A stretch of DNA of 58,000 nt, taken from Cryptomeria japonica. Lineage: Eukaryota > Streptophyta > Pinopsida > Cupressales > Cupressaceae. The notes beneath the pieces were generated by a model. It made no database searches. It was not told where the DNA came from and saw only the letters and a list, made by a program, of their open reading frames with translations. The stretch spans positions 26,363,406-26,421,405 of the forward strand of contig NC_081409.1 in NCBI RefSeq assembly GCF_030272615.1, in the 5' to 3' direction. Made by a program: the position numbers and the translations under genes. This document shows, in pieces, positions 10,624-21,742 of this stretch (within the stretch, counting starts at the first letter, position 1; each line of letters begins with the position of its first letter).

Positions 10624-11325
10624 GATTTATGTGACTACATATACGATTCAAATTGTAACCGATTAGAAGCTCTTCCGCTGCACTTATTAATTTTATCGCA
10701 CATACAAATACATGATTTCCCTCGCGCGCCTCAAATATGCAATTGGGTTGTTTATTAGTTGACCTAGGTTGCGTATTATTTATAAAACTTGCAATATTCC
10801 CTGTTGCTTTTGGCCTTCCATCAATGTATACAGCCAGTCGTTTACTTTGATCATTATCTTTTTGTTGTATATAATTTGCTGACAGTGCATACCTACGCAT
10901 ACTTTTTTTATATCGAACAATCTGCATCCAATTATTGTAATTGTATCAAGGTTCGACAAAATCCATCAATTCAATAACTTTTTTGTAACAGACCTTTATG
11001 ACATCCATGGGAAATAGGCCCAAACCATGTAACGACGAAGGTGCTATGTGATATATCCTATCGTTAACACAAAATTGGTGTTTATTCGAGGAAGTTCCTT
11101 GGGTACCCATTATTTCTGTAGATGTTTGTACCTCAAGGGCACCTCAATGTCGCCTTTGGTCTCGTCATCATAAGAACATGACCCCCCTCGAGCAAGGAAA
11201 AATTTCATGCGTTTATTGAATTTTCTTCTAATATTTTGACCTCTAGTTGATCTCCCTATTGTAGACCTACTACATGTCTCACTTTCATTTTCTATTCCTG
11301 CATTTCCCTCACTCGAGGAAGACAC
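10624..11325 (-). pseudogene. SET-domain protein pseudogene, truncated at its 3' end by an LTR
   Basis: Minus-strand frames give a SET-like protein. HIAPSSLHGLGLFPMDVI (near 11,000) matches the GxGLF start of SET domains. ATGNIASFINNTQPRS (near 10,780) matches the GNxxxFIN core. HVFVCAIKLISAAEELLIGY (near 10,660) matches the terminal GEELxxDY motif, here with Ala for Gly and Gly for Asp. There is an in-frame stop at about 10,940. The upstream open piece (11,110-11,325) ends in PLRYKHLQK one frame off. Intact SET domains methylate lysine using S-adenosylmethionine; two key positions are changed here. The C-terminus is cut by the LTR at 10,623. Same orientation as the CACTA copy next to it; whether it was captured by that element is unknown. 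Confidence 0.65.
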
Positions 11326-11479
11326 ATCTCACAAATACCTATTTGGTGGTACCTGCACTCCATCAAATGAGAGAGTTAGTTGGTAATGAGAGAGATATTT
11401 TGCAAATGAGGGTAATGTTGATGAAGAAGTCGACCCTAAAGTCGATGTTGAGATTAAAATTTGAATAAGTCCAACTGAG

Positions 11480-12500
11480 GCCTCAAGTGTTGATAACTAT
11501 ATTAGATTTGGCGCTAATGTCGAGGTTTGAAAAACTGAGGAATTTTTTTTCCAAGTAATTTTTTAAAAATAAACTGTTTCTATAGAGTGTATTGACTTAT
11601 ACCTGTCGATCCATGAGACTGTGCAGGATCCTCATCAAAGGGGTTCAGGTTCCTACACATGTAATTCAATTATCTTATGTTAGCTAAAAATTACATTGTA
11701 CACAGCATGAACAACATGAACTTTGTAGACAAAAAAAGTATTAAATAAAAAAAAGATTTCATCTTAATCATTGTAAATTTTTTAATTCCTTACCTTTACT
11801 TTATGTAGACTATGCAGGATCCTCAACTAAAGGGTTGACGATGTTTGTAGTCAATGACATGTTCCCACCAAGGGTGACAACATCACACAGGGACTATACA
11901 TGAAATCAACACCATCAATTGAGCATCATAAGCATTACATTTGTAAGTTGATAAACAATAAATACATATGTATCATAAGCATTATAAACATCACATGATG
12001 ATTCATCATATATGTAATTGAGAATCATAATTAGCATCACACATGTGTCATCATAAACATGTAATCCATCACATATGTATCATAAATCACCATTCATTGC
12101 ATAGGTAATAAACAATCCACATTCTATAAATAATCACAAAGTTAAAAAAATGTCACATGTATCATCATAAACATGTAATCCATCACATATGTATTTTAAA
12201 TCAACATCCATCACATAGCTAATAAACAATCCAAATTCCATAAATAAACACAAAGTTAAAAAAATGTCACATAAATAGTCACTCTCCCTATCTCCATCTC
12301 CTCGGGGTGGCATAGTTCTACTATAAGGATCTACTAGAGGTCATGGAACATGAATTAAAAACATTAAAAGGTGCATCATGAATTAATTATGTAATGGCAT
12401 TAGAATTCAAAACATAATGAATTAATTATGTAACCATATAAGTCAAAAAAATTTCTATCAAGATATCAATATTAAATAGATAATATACTAATCACATACC
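11480..12500 (-). other. 3' tail of CACTA copy 1 with small exon-like pieces
   Basis: No long frames. At 11,595-11,650 the minus strand has an exon-like piece containing NPFDEDPAQSHGST, flanked by splice-like AG and GT signals. At 11,808-11,840 there is a diverged duplicate of the same GAGGATCCTGCA core. The rest is A/T-rich with repeated CATCATAAACATG and ACATATGTAT words (11,940-12,260). Likely remnants of the transposase gene's 3' exons and introns. Confidence 0.4.
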
Positions 12501-12509
12501 TCATACATT

Positions 12510-12515
12510 TCATTC

Positions 12516-12550
<35 letters not shown>

Positions 12551-13132
12551 CACCACCACCACCACCACCACCACCATTAGCTTCTTTTTCTTTGTCATCA
12601 TCGGGTAACTGTCGATCGTGATCATCATCTACATCATCTTCTACTTCTTTGGTATCTTCTTCTTCCATCACATTATACTTTATTTGCCTTCCTCTTGGAT
12701 CATGTCTAACAACAAATGACCAACCCGGTTTATGTGGAACCTCTGAGTAAAATACCTGCTCACATTGGCTTGGAAGAACATAGGGCTCATCCCCAACTGG
12801 TTCAAATGACCTTGTATTAACCATTGTAAAACCATTATCATGTTCAATAACAGTTCTATCATGATCATTTTTATTATATCGTAACCTATGACGAACAAAA
12901 CTAATTTGAAGGAATTAAAGTCACACTCAAGTATATCATCCAAAATGCCATAGTATCGATTTTGAGACTCTTGAGGATGTATGCCATTTCTCGATGAAAT
13001 ATTTGTCACCTCAAGGAATGCAGTTATCCCAGAATCACAATTTTTCTTCATGTCATCCAACTTTTTGATGCAAAATTTATGACCACTGTAGCACATAGCA
13101 TTGTGGTGTTTGACCTGCGATATGTCAAACAT
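12510..13132 (-). pseudogene. CACTA transposase-associated DUF4216 domain, frameshifted
   Basis: Two overlapping minus-strand frames make up one domain. The upstream frame has ITAFLEVTNISSRNGIHPQ, then RYYGILDDILECDF and FKLVLF, the usual beginning of DUF4216. The downstream frame has MVNTRSFEPVGDEPYVLPSQ, then CEQVFYSEVP and WSFVVRHDPRG, the usual end. The switch between frames lies near 12,840-12,900. After the domain comes an acidic Asp/Glu stretch, then the glycine run and the histidine run encoded by the microsatellites. DUF4216 is found in plant CACTA transposase-related proteins; its biochemical role is not established. Confidence 0.8.
12516..12575. repeat. Trinucleotide microsatellites (ATG)n and (CAC)n
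   Basis: Twelve or so ATG units directly followed by eight CAC units. Read on the minus strand in the DUF4216 frame they encode nine glycines and eleven histidines near the C-terminus. Confidence 0.95.
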
Positions 13133-13395
13133 GTAAAAAATATTGCATCATGAGTTGATAAACATATGGGTGATTAATAAATTTATACGTACCTATTTAT
13201 CTCTTAAACCATATGCTAAATCAATTTCCCTTTGCGTAACATTGGAATCTCCATTAGGACGAGCTTCTTTAACCAATGAAGCCACACCTTCCCATGTTAA
13301 TGTGCGAGAAAAGTGTTGACAACGTTCAATCCATACTGTCATCCAATCAAGATTGTTTGCAATATACAAATGTAGTGCATCCCACTCTCAACCAA

Positions 13396-14740
13396 CTGTA
13401 CAAAAAATAAATATACGTCTTACAACTGATTTATTTTGAAGATTAAGAATTAATTAACTACAATAACATCTTATAATTACATCTCACTTTCCTCAATCTA
13501 CCTTTCCCCATCAAGTACTCCCCTTCAAATTTGTTAATGGGGTTGGGATACCAAATGCGATCCATGTGGATCTTTGCTGCAAACTTAGGAAGATATTCAG
13601 AAATGTACACCACAGTCTGGTATACCATATATCCCTCCACCGTAGACCCCTCAGGATGTGCTCTTTGTCGAACCAAAGCCTTCAAAAATTTCAAGTTCCT
13701 CTCAACCATCTACATTGACCTAGTGTGTATAGGTCCACACAATTCAATCTCCTCAACTTGGTGTTGTTGGCATTTTACACTCTTATGAGAATAGTTGATG
13801 TTGTCATTGATGGCAACCATCTGGAAACCATCTGACATTCATCTGGTAAGCCATTGATAGTTACCGACACCAGCAATTGACTTCTACATACACCGGCAAA
13901 CACTTCACCGACAACGGCAACAATGCATACCGACACCTCAGCCGACATGGAATAAACCTTGTTTATTATTTTATATTGTAAATTATCTTTTGTAAAGCTG
14001 ACAAGGCACATTGTAAAAGACTCATATATATGTATGAGATCTTATAGGTCATTTTGAGAAGTAAGGAAGTATGGAAAATAAGAGCATATGGATAATATTT
14101 TTGTATAAGGTGATATAGTTGACAACGAAGGTTTTGGTAAAAGACTGAGCTTAAACCAGTACTGAACCTGGCATAGTTGATGCTGATTTGAAGCAATACA
14201 TTGTATTGGATTTCATAATCCACTTTTGTAGTCAGTGTGACTCTTATTGAGCAGTGAGCTCTAGGCAGTTGGCCTTCCTGCATGTGCAGGCCCCTCATTG
14301 TAAGTAATATTTATTCATTGGCCAGTGAGTGAATATTGTGGGTCACAAATCCCATCGAGGTTTTTCCCACATCAGGTTTCCTCATTAAATATCTTGTTTT
14401 ATGGTGTGTTCTCTATGTTGTCTCTGTTATTCTTATTTACTACATTAATTCTTATTTACTGGTACACTGTTCTGGAATGCAAAGTTCCTAATAAGTTTAA
14501 ATATTCTTCTAACCGATTAGACATTGATTCCCCCCCCCCCTCTCAGTGTCTTTGGGACTGTCATTAATCCTAACAGGTGTATGAGGTAGTGTTCTTGTGT
14601 AGTAAAAAAAGCTGAAGGTAAACACTTTTGCATTTCACACATTAGATGAGGAATTTTTTTCTTCCAATATCTTATATCTTCTTTATGGATTTCTTTACAT
14701 GACAACCACCTACAAGATATTCAAGACACAAAAAAATATA
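13396..14740 (-). pseudogene. CACTA transposase DUF4218 region, split by an LTR insertion
   Basis: The 5' half (14,517-14,705, minus) shows MSCKEIHKEDIRYWKKKIP then MQKCLPSAFF and HYLIH. The 3' half (13,458-13,780) shows VEEIELCGPIHTRSM, then MVERNLKFLKALVRQRAHPE with EGYMVYQTVVYISEYL, the classic ERxLxxLKxxVRxRAxPEGSxxEGY pattern. Between the halves is an intact-looking copia-type LTR (13,799-14,575). An in-frame stop lies between SM and MVERN, replacing an expected Tyr/Trp-type residue. The family is a regular companion of tnp2 in plant CACTA elements. Confidence 0.8.
13799..14575 (+). repeat. Copia-type solo LTR inside CACTA copy 1
   Basis: Starts TGTTGTCATTGATGGCAAC and ends CTCTCAGTGTC...CCTAACA, giving TGTTG/CTAACA as inverted ends. 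The R/U5 part contains GAGCTCTAGGCAGTTGGCC, ATTGTGGGT, GAGGTTTTTCCC and a C-rich CTCTCAGTGTC block, all shared with the LTRs at 32,049 and 52,641. No TGGTATCAGAGC PBS follows and no polypurine tract precedes, which points to a solo LTR. I could not find a convincing 5-bp target duplication. Confidence 0.7.
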
Positions 14741-14999
14741 TTATATAACAAGTAAAACAAATTACAAATATAATATCTATACAATGAATTGAATAAATAT
14801 CACTACTTACCTCAGGTATTTTCCAAGATCATATATGACTTGCTTGGCATTATTGTCGAAGTCATCTTGGAGAGATAGAGGTAGAAAGTACTGCAACAAT
14901 TATAAAATTATCTTTTCATTTTTTTCTAACATAATACAATGAAAAGTACATGCGCAGTATACAAATTTATAGTAAAAACACAAGAACATGAATTACCTT

Positions 15000-16690
15000 A
15001 GTGAAGGTATGCCAATCATGCATTTTCAACCTTGGTCCAAATTCACTTTTCTTTGATATGAGATTGTTTATGTTCGCAGCAAATCCTGTGGGAAATCGAT
15101 TTTTTCATATGACTCCTTTTATAGCATTGTTTTGCTGGTCCATTAATAACCAAGGAAGCTCACTTATATTAATCTGGTCTCCATGACTATTTGATTGAAT
15201 GACATTTTTCATTGCATGATTGGAATCCTGAATGTCGCTACAAATTTTGACAATTTTTTCTTTGTCACGCCTTCCATCCAATATTTTCTATAATGTCTCT
15301 GTTATATTCTTTCCAAATGCATAGTATCAAACAAATGCACAATTTGTAACTGCTTGTAGTAGGACAACCTAATAAATTGTCAGGGATAACTTTTTTGTCC
15401 CTTAGGAAGGTGGTCATTTATGCCTTGACGACCTTCACGATCATAAATCACATCATCAGCAAACAAAACACAATAGAAAATATGTTTTATGACATAAACC
15501 ATTAGATGGAATGGCATTGCCTTGACGATTAATTCTATTATATTCCAATTTCCATAGGTGAGGTGTCATTCTTCTTGGCTTTGATGCATTCTTTTCTTTC
15601 CCATTGAAAACATTTTTTTTCAGTATTTCGATACTTATGATTTTTGTGGAGAAAGTGCCTATACTCATCAAACACTTGCTTTCCTAAACATTTTGAATGA
15701 CGAGATTTCATCTTTGGACCACAAACTGGACTTGCAAATTTTCTCTTTGTTTGAAGACCTACAAGATAATGTATAATTGGATTAAATATGTTAATTTTTT
15801 TTATTATAATTATCAAGTGCAACTTGAACACTATAACATACCACAAAAATATGTTAGCCCTGGGGCATCGTGTATTGTCCATACAAGCATCGCATGGAAT
15901 TGAAACTGTCTTTGTCCTATTGGTCTAGAGACGTCATACATGGTGACACCATTCCATAACTCCAACAACTCATCGATAAGAGGCTCGATATATACATTCA
16001 TATCTTTAACTTGGTACTTACCTAATCGAATGAACAAAAACATTACATAATTATTATGATCATTTTACTGTAATATTTATAATTAAATATAGATGACTAT
16101 ATTTAAATGATAAAATACCTGGAACAATCATTACCAACATTATGTGCTCCCTCTTTATTGACATCCATGGAGGATTGTTATTGTTGATAACAAAACCAGG
16201 CCACATTGAGTAAACAGATCTCAACTCTCCAAATGGATTGACACCGTCTGCTGCCAATGAAAGCCTGAGATTACGAGGTTCTTCTTTAAAGTGTGGCCAC
16301 TTTTCCTCTATGTCCATAAATGCTGAACCATCCGTAAGCATTCAAATAATATCATCTCGACTTCTATTGCGTCATGGTAATCCATAAATTGTGCCAAGCT
16401 AGTGCACTTGAATAATCATTGCATACGTGGAATAATGGGAATATAGCGAAGAACCTTGGGAGGAACCCTTTTTGTTATTTGATTTGTTTGATATCTATTG
16501 ATATGACATTCAGGGCATTCAGTTTGAAATTCATGTTGTTTGTGATATATAATATGATCATTGGGACAAACATCTATTGCTTGATACTCTATTCCAATAT
16601 CTTTCATAATGGCAGATAATTTTCGGTATGAGCGAGGTAGAATATTTGATGGTGGCAACAAAACTCCCCTATCAATCTACACCAAAAAAA
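15000..16690 (-). pseudogene. CACTA transposase tnp2 core, copy 1
   Basis: Several exon-sized minus-strand pieces. 16,416-16,661: LPPSNILPRSYRKLSAIMKD, YQAIDVCPNDHIIYHKQH and TECPECHINRY, the conserved tnp2 C..C region. 16,140-16,400: HFKEEPRNLRLSLAADGVNPF, which holds the Asp that in this family is thought to be the first of the DDE triad, then WMSIKREHIMLVMIVPG. 15,840-16,030: DMNVYIEPLIDELLELW, then FQFHAMLVWTIHDAPGLTYF. 15,540-15,770: CGPKMKSRHSKCLGKQVFDE. Pieces are separated by GT/AG-bounded introns matching copy 2. The 15,000-15,455 stretch has further but broken tnp2 similarity. Intact tnp2 cuts and pastes CACTA elements in the nucleus. Confidence 0.85.
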
Positions 16691-16732
16691 TGTAATTTGT
16701 TAATATAAAGAATATTAATGGTACAACATGAT

Positions 16733-17376
16733 TCACCATTTATTAACTATAATGACATATATGACATACCTTAACATATGTGAGATTGCTATGTTGGATA
16801 AACCATTCATAACCTTCAAGTTCACCATCAACAATACAACATAGAGAAGAGTTGTTTGGGAGCCTTCATAAAGGGCCTCAGATGACTTCTCAAGTAGAAG
16901 GACATCATGAACAACATCAAGGTCATCTTCATCATCATGATCAGCTGCCCCAATACTAAATGTGTCATGGATCAATGTATTTGTACCATCATCTTCAATT
17001 GTGTTTTGTGGCTCATGATCGTCATCTTCAATGAGATCATTATCTTCAGCTTCGATATTCACACCTCTAGGTTCCTTCACTTTGAATACCATATTCTTTG
17101 GGTTGTGTTGATCCATATCATGTGCTTTGGGGTGCTCGACCTATATAAAATTGATAAACATAAATAAACCATGATCATGATCTCATCATGTCCACCTTCA
17201 ATGTGACCATGCAGCCTACAATGTTTCTTAGCCATTTTGATTAGAAGTCTTCTAGTCTTTAACCCCTTACAAATTTTGCAGGGACAATAACATTTTCCAT
17301 CACCTTTTTTTTTCAAGTTAGACCACAATCTAGCAATTATCTCCTTATTTTTTTGTTCGCTGATATTGTCTGGCAT
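16733..17376 (-). pseudogene. CACTA transposase N-terminal domain and acidic linker, copy 1
   Basis: Start codon at 17,376. The first 65 residues contain QKNKEIIARLWSNLKKKGDG, KCYCPCKICKG and KKHCRLHGHIEGGHD, a Cys/His pattern of the plant transposase-associated domain (Transpos_assoc). Downstream (16,840-17,130) is an acidic linker with NTIEDDGTNTLIHD and DHDDEDDLDVVHDV. Compared with copy 2, about 70 bp are missing at the end of the first exon (near 17,190), including the splice donor. Five matching bases at both deletion ends suggest a microhomology-mediated deletion. Without the donor the first exon could not be spliced normally. Confidence 0.8.
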
Positions 17377-17394
17377 GGTCTTTCTTCACAGGCA

Positions 17395-18060
17395 AAAAAA
17401 TCGGGCTATAGAACTAGTTATATAGAAATTGAAATGTTAGTTACAAAATCATGTTTCAGTATAATATACCAAATTAAATTACTTGAACATAGAAATTATG
17501 CAAATTGAACCAAAACCATTTAAATCTTCTTTTTCATGTCAAAACATATCGAATGGCTTTGTGGTGATTGAGAGTAGGTGATATACCCATTGAGAGTCAT
17601 AGACCCAAGTTAGTCATAGAACCAAGTTATAGAGAGTCATAGACCCATGCTAGTCTAAAAGGAAAGTAACTATCCATTCCCATGCTCATGCATACTTACA
17701 TGACTAATGTTGCCCTTGTGTATCCTAAACATTGGAGAGACCTTATTTGACTTGCCTAATCAATGTGGTTGTTGTCCTAATATGAAATATTGAGTTCTAC
17801 CCTTTCCTCTGCATCAAACTTCTCACATCATGTTTCTTCACCAAAACACACTTTTTCACTTTCTAGGTTAGTTGTCTTAGCTTAGTTGGTTGTTGTCAAG
17901 TATTTCCTGTTAACCTTTTGTTCGTAGTTGCTTGGGAGCTGGCCAAGTCTTTCTCTTTGAAATGAAGTGAGGTTTAACATTCCCTTTTCCCAGCCAAGGC
18001 ATAATCTCTTCTACTTCTGTCAATCCTGTCAGTGGGTGCCCAAACCCAATCACTCCCATT
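17395..18060. other. Unassigned sequence upstream of CACTA copy 1
   Basis: No coding frame or terminus recognised. GTCATAGACCCA recurs three times between 17,595 and 17,650 as a short local repeat. Base composition shifts to C/T-rich towards the right end. Confidence 0.4.
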
Positions 18061-18540
18061 TCCATTTTCTCCCATTTCCACCTCCCCTAACACTCTTCAC
18101 TTCCATTTACCATACCTTCTAACTCACCTACCTTCCTATCATCTATCCTTTAACCACCTTTCATACCCCATGCCTTAACCTCCAAATCTTAACTTAAACC
18201 TACTCTTCCATCTTATACCCTCACCTCCCTCCACTAACTTCCTTTCCACCTTACCCCTACCCCTATTCTATCCTAGCATCTCCCTTCCCCTCATACCTTA
18301 TATCTCACACTCCCCTCCACAATACCTACCCCTTTACCCCTTTATTCCCCTAAAATCACCTATTCTAACCCACATCCCATAAGTCTTACTTCCTTTATTT
18401 TCCTAAGCTTACCTCTACCACACACCTATTAACCTACCCTTTCCATCTTATCACCTACCACCATCCTAGCCTACCCATATCCTATCCCTATCCTAACCTA
18501 CCACCCTACCCCCTTACCCTTTTTCCTGGCCCCTTATAAC
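18061..18540. repeat. Guanine-depleted C/T/A tract
   Basis: By direct count the plus strand has only seven guanines in 480 bases, against clusters of CCCC, CCT and CTA words throughout. It is not a simple tandem repeat: units such as ACCTACCC, TCCTATCC and CCCTACCC recur irregularly. The minus strand is correspondingly almost cytosine-free, with several GGGG runs around 18,310-18,350. Confidence 0.9.
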
Positions 18541-20870
18541 TACCATTATAACCTACATATAAAAGAATGGGATAAAAGAATGTACCTATTCTATAATGAA
18601 ATGCTTGACACATAGTGACATTTGTGTCATTTACGAAGATATTTTGAAAATTAATAATTTAAACATGCTTTTTGAGGAAACAAAACTCAAAAAAAGATAA
18701 GTTTGCTAATTAAAATTCACTAAAGAAGAGTAGATCTTGAGAAGAGGTTACATGTTGTTTAAAGTCATAATGCCTTGATTTTATAGGGTGTGTGTTGTCT
18801 GTGGGTCCCATGGGCTGCTTTGGCCTCGTGGACATTATTAAAATCCATCATCATCATCATTTCACATGGCATTCAGGGCATCTTTGTGTTCATGTCAACT
18901 TTTCTTCCTGTTTGGGCTCCTTCATTGTGAAAATGAGTTTAGCTACTAAAAAAAAGTTGTGTGTAAACCCTTATATGCCTACTACACCACCAAAGAAGCC
19001 ACAAAATGGCAATAATCTGAACCACGTGAAGAATCTTACATATGAAGGGTAGTCCCAAAGATTCACAAAGCAGTCAAAGAGTGAGTTAAGAAGACTTTTC
19101 AACCAAGATCAGAGATTGAGGTAGGATTTCAACCCAAAGCCAACACCTTACATTGCAAAGGAAAAAGTATTTGCATTCAATTTAGATTGTTTATTGATAA
19201 ATATATAATCGTTATCAATTACTTAGGAGAGATCATAATTTATGAATATTACATAAGGAGGGCCAAAATAAGATGTTTGCAGAGATATGATGATAACCCA
19301 CAAGGGTTAATAGTCATATAAACCACATAGATGTTAGCCATTAGGTAGAAGACAATTAGTAGAATAATGGGAAGATGATCAAAAATAGATGGAGCAACAA
19401 ATGTTACAATCCAAATAGAAGTTTTATAGAAGCCAAACATAGAGATTAAAAGCTTATGCCTAATGGATAGGTCTAAAGTGCTACAGACAACAAGGGTGGA
19501 AAGAAAAATTTTAGAGATGAAGAAAACACGTGCTTAGAGGGATTTCATTGACACCAAGGAGTAGAGATTTGTTCTTGGCCTTGAATTCCTATGAATTCAT
19601 GCAAACCATTGCCAATGATAAAAGATATGGGTTTGTATAAAGAACCAATAATGGAAAATATGATATTCTTAGGAACATAAGAATATAAGCATGAATCTCA
19701 GAGTAGTCACAACATCAAAAGACAGTCCAATGATAGATTTTGTATGTTTTTTTATCATCCAAATGGTATGAGGCAACAAAGTTTTATGACAAAAATATAA
19801 CTATGTGAACAAATAATCATGTCAAGACATAAAGAGAACTCACATGAATAGATCTAGTCACTTATGCAAACATTTTAGTCATCTTGTGACAATCAAAGAG
19901 GGCAATAGTAATAAGTCTTCATGATGGAAGTCCATTAAAGGTGGTAGTCAACATAGTGAAAAATCCTAATAATGTTTAGAGCAATAGGCAACCCTAAGAA
20001 CAAGAAAAAATACTCATGTGATAATGCATAGGATAACCTTAATGCCCAAGTTTAGAGAGCATAGAAGATGAATAATGATAGCCTATTTGATAAAATGTCA
20101 TTATTGTGTGAAGATGACGATCTATGGCTATTGGGAATAATGTAGGATGTAGTAAAATTCAGAGCATAGTCAATGATATAAAATAGTGAGCCTCATCTTC
20201 AAGATCTTTATGAAAAAGAAAAAAATTGATAAGGTCTGCTACAAGTCTAGATTAGTCGAGATTGGGAAAGAGTTTGGTTGATCCTCTGTTCATGCCTTCT
20301 AGTCCATTAGCAAGATTGGAAAAGAGTTTGGTATTGAGTTTCGTGTTGGTGGAAGGTTTAAGGAGGTACACTATCATCATAATTAGTGTTAGAGAGTGTT
20401 GTGAAGAAGAATGGCCATCAAAGGAGTGATTGTCCTAAGTGCTTGAGACTGTCACAAAAAGTGAGTGTTGTAGCAGTGAATCTTCCTTTGACCTTTGGGT
20501 GGTTGGGAGGGTAAGAACCCACATATCAACTATCTACTTTGACATCCTAGGATGGCGTCCACCTCCTCTAAAACCTTGTGGGCACTCTTTGTCTGATACT
20601 AACATATACATAACATGTGCCTCTCATATAACCCTATGTTGGCTAGGCCCCACCATAATTAGAAGATCCTAACTACTAAAAACACTAGATTATCCCCTAA
20701 AAGATTGTTGAGTCATAGAAGGCCTAGCTTGATAGCCCTATAGTCTCTCATACCTAAAATATCCCCGTGTCGATGATGGTCACATGTGAATACCCTATGG
20801 CCCTTACTATGCTCTAGACCTTTGTCCCTAATATTGATACTATTGGGTTTTTATTTGAAATCCTATAGTA
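18541..20870. other. Unassigned sequence
   Basis: Plus-strand frames at 18,792 and 20,439 have no recognisable motif, and CATCATCATCATCAT near 18,847 is a short microsatellite. The 19,100-20,350 part contains only short frames on both strands. I see no promoter, RNA gene or repeat family I can name. Confidence 0.3.
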
Positions 20871-20879
20871 AGGCTAAAT

Positions 20880-21420
20880 TCTCCTTTGAAGGATGGGGAG
20901 GCCTATGGACACTTTAGTCCCTTGATCAAGGTTACAAACTTCTCTCATGCCTCTTGTGTCCTCCCATGTACCTCCTTTTCCATAAGAGACTTTGCCATAG
21001 CAACCCTAAAGTCATTTGGATTGGCCATGTGTAGGAAAACTAAAATTTTGGGCTTTCCACCCCTAATGAAATAATTGACAAGTAACTTGTCTTGAATGTA
21101 ATCTACAAACTACAAGAAATCCAAAAACTAACTTCATGTCGAGCCACTACGAAACCTCATTATGTAAATTGTGAAACTCATCTATGCATCTCTGTCAAAA
21201 ATATTTTGAAATAGAACACACTTTGAAGCACTCCAAAATGGTATACCATGAGAGGGTTTCCAATGTGAGTTGGTGCAATTTATCCTCCCAGTACCACAAG
21301 GTGGAAGCAATCCTCTCAAAAATTGCATTGCAAATTATGCCTTTAGGTTGCTCACATATAGATGCAACCCAAAGCATAAGTCCAAGCTAAGTAACCAAGA
21401 CTTAGCCTCAACCCCATTTG
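20880..21420 (-). pseudogene. Possible LINE reverse-transcriptase remnant
   Basis: The minus strand has a piece (21,195-21,377) reading IASTLWYWEDKLHQLTLETLSW. This is weakly like the KLxxWxxxxLSLAGR region near the C-terminal end of plant LINE-1 RT. Further along (about 21,010-21,080) is GGKPKILVFLHMANPNDFRVAMAKSL-type sequence, cut by stops. No catalytic box is visible. The order of the two pieces is what LINEs have, but similarity is faint and it could be coincidence. Confidence 0.25.
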
Positions 21421-21640
21421 TGGATCTTAAAAATGTAGAGTATTGGAGATGAAGCAACTCTCGAATATGATCCTTTGGCTCATGATATGGGGATCTTAAA
21501 AATGATGACCATTCAAAGAACTTGATGCCAGCTAAAAGGAAATGAAGGCTGACATGGATCTAAAAGGAGAATCGTATTCAAGCACAACTGTTGAAAATTC
21601 CATTTTTTTTAATAATAAACATATCAAAAGCTAAGTTGGC

Positions 21641-21742
21641 TATCATAAGGGTACACCGCTCAAGGAGAAGGGATAAAATATTTTGTTTTTTAAAGAAAGT
21701 CAGATATCATAAGGGTACACCACTCAAGGAGAAAGGAAGACA
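21641..21742. repeat. Direct repeat, 64-bp period
   Basis: TATCATAAGGGTACACC followed by a CTCAAGGAGAA block occurs at 21,641 and again at 21,705, about 34 bp conserved with two or three differences. Confidence 0.85.

Larger units (their letters stand above)
11480..17394 (-). mobile_element. CACTA (En/Spm) transposon, copy 1, degenerate
   Basis: Minus-strand pieces in the order expected for a CACTA transposase gene: the transposase-associated N-terminal domain (17,376), an acidic linker, the tnp2 core (15,000-16,690), DUF4218 (13,400-14,705, interrupted) and DUF4216 (12,510-13,132). The first 18 bases before the start codon are shared with copy 2 at 38,655. I could not find CACTA termini flanking it, so the extent is set by recognisable coding similarity. 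A copia-type solo LTR sits inside the DUF4218 portion. Copy 2 lies in opposite orientation about 21 kb away. Confidence 0.85.

Noticed and set aside
13784-14585. TATGAG at 13,784 and 14,580 as a target duplication for the solo LTR
   Set aside because: The copies are not directly at the LTR ends, and LTR elements of this type give 5-bp duplications.
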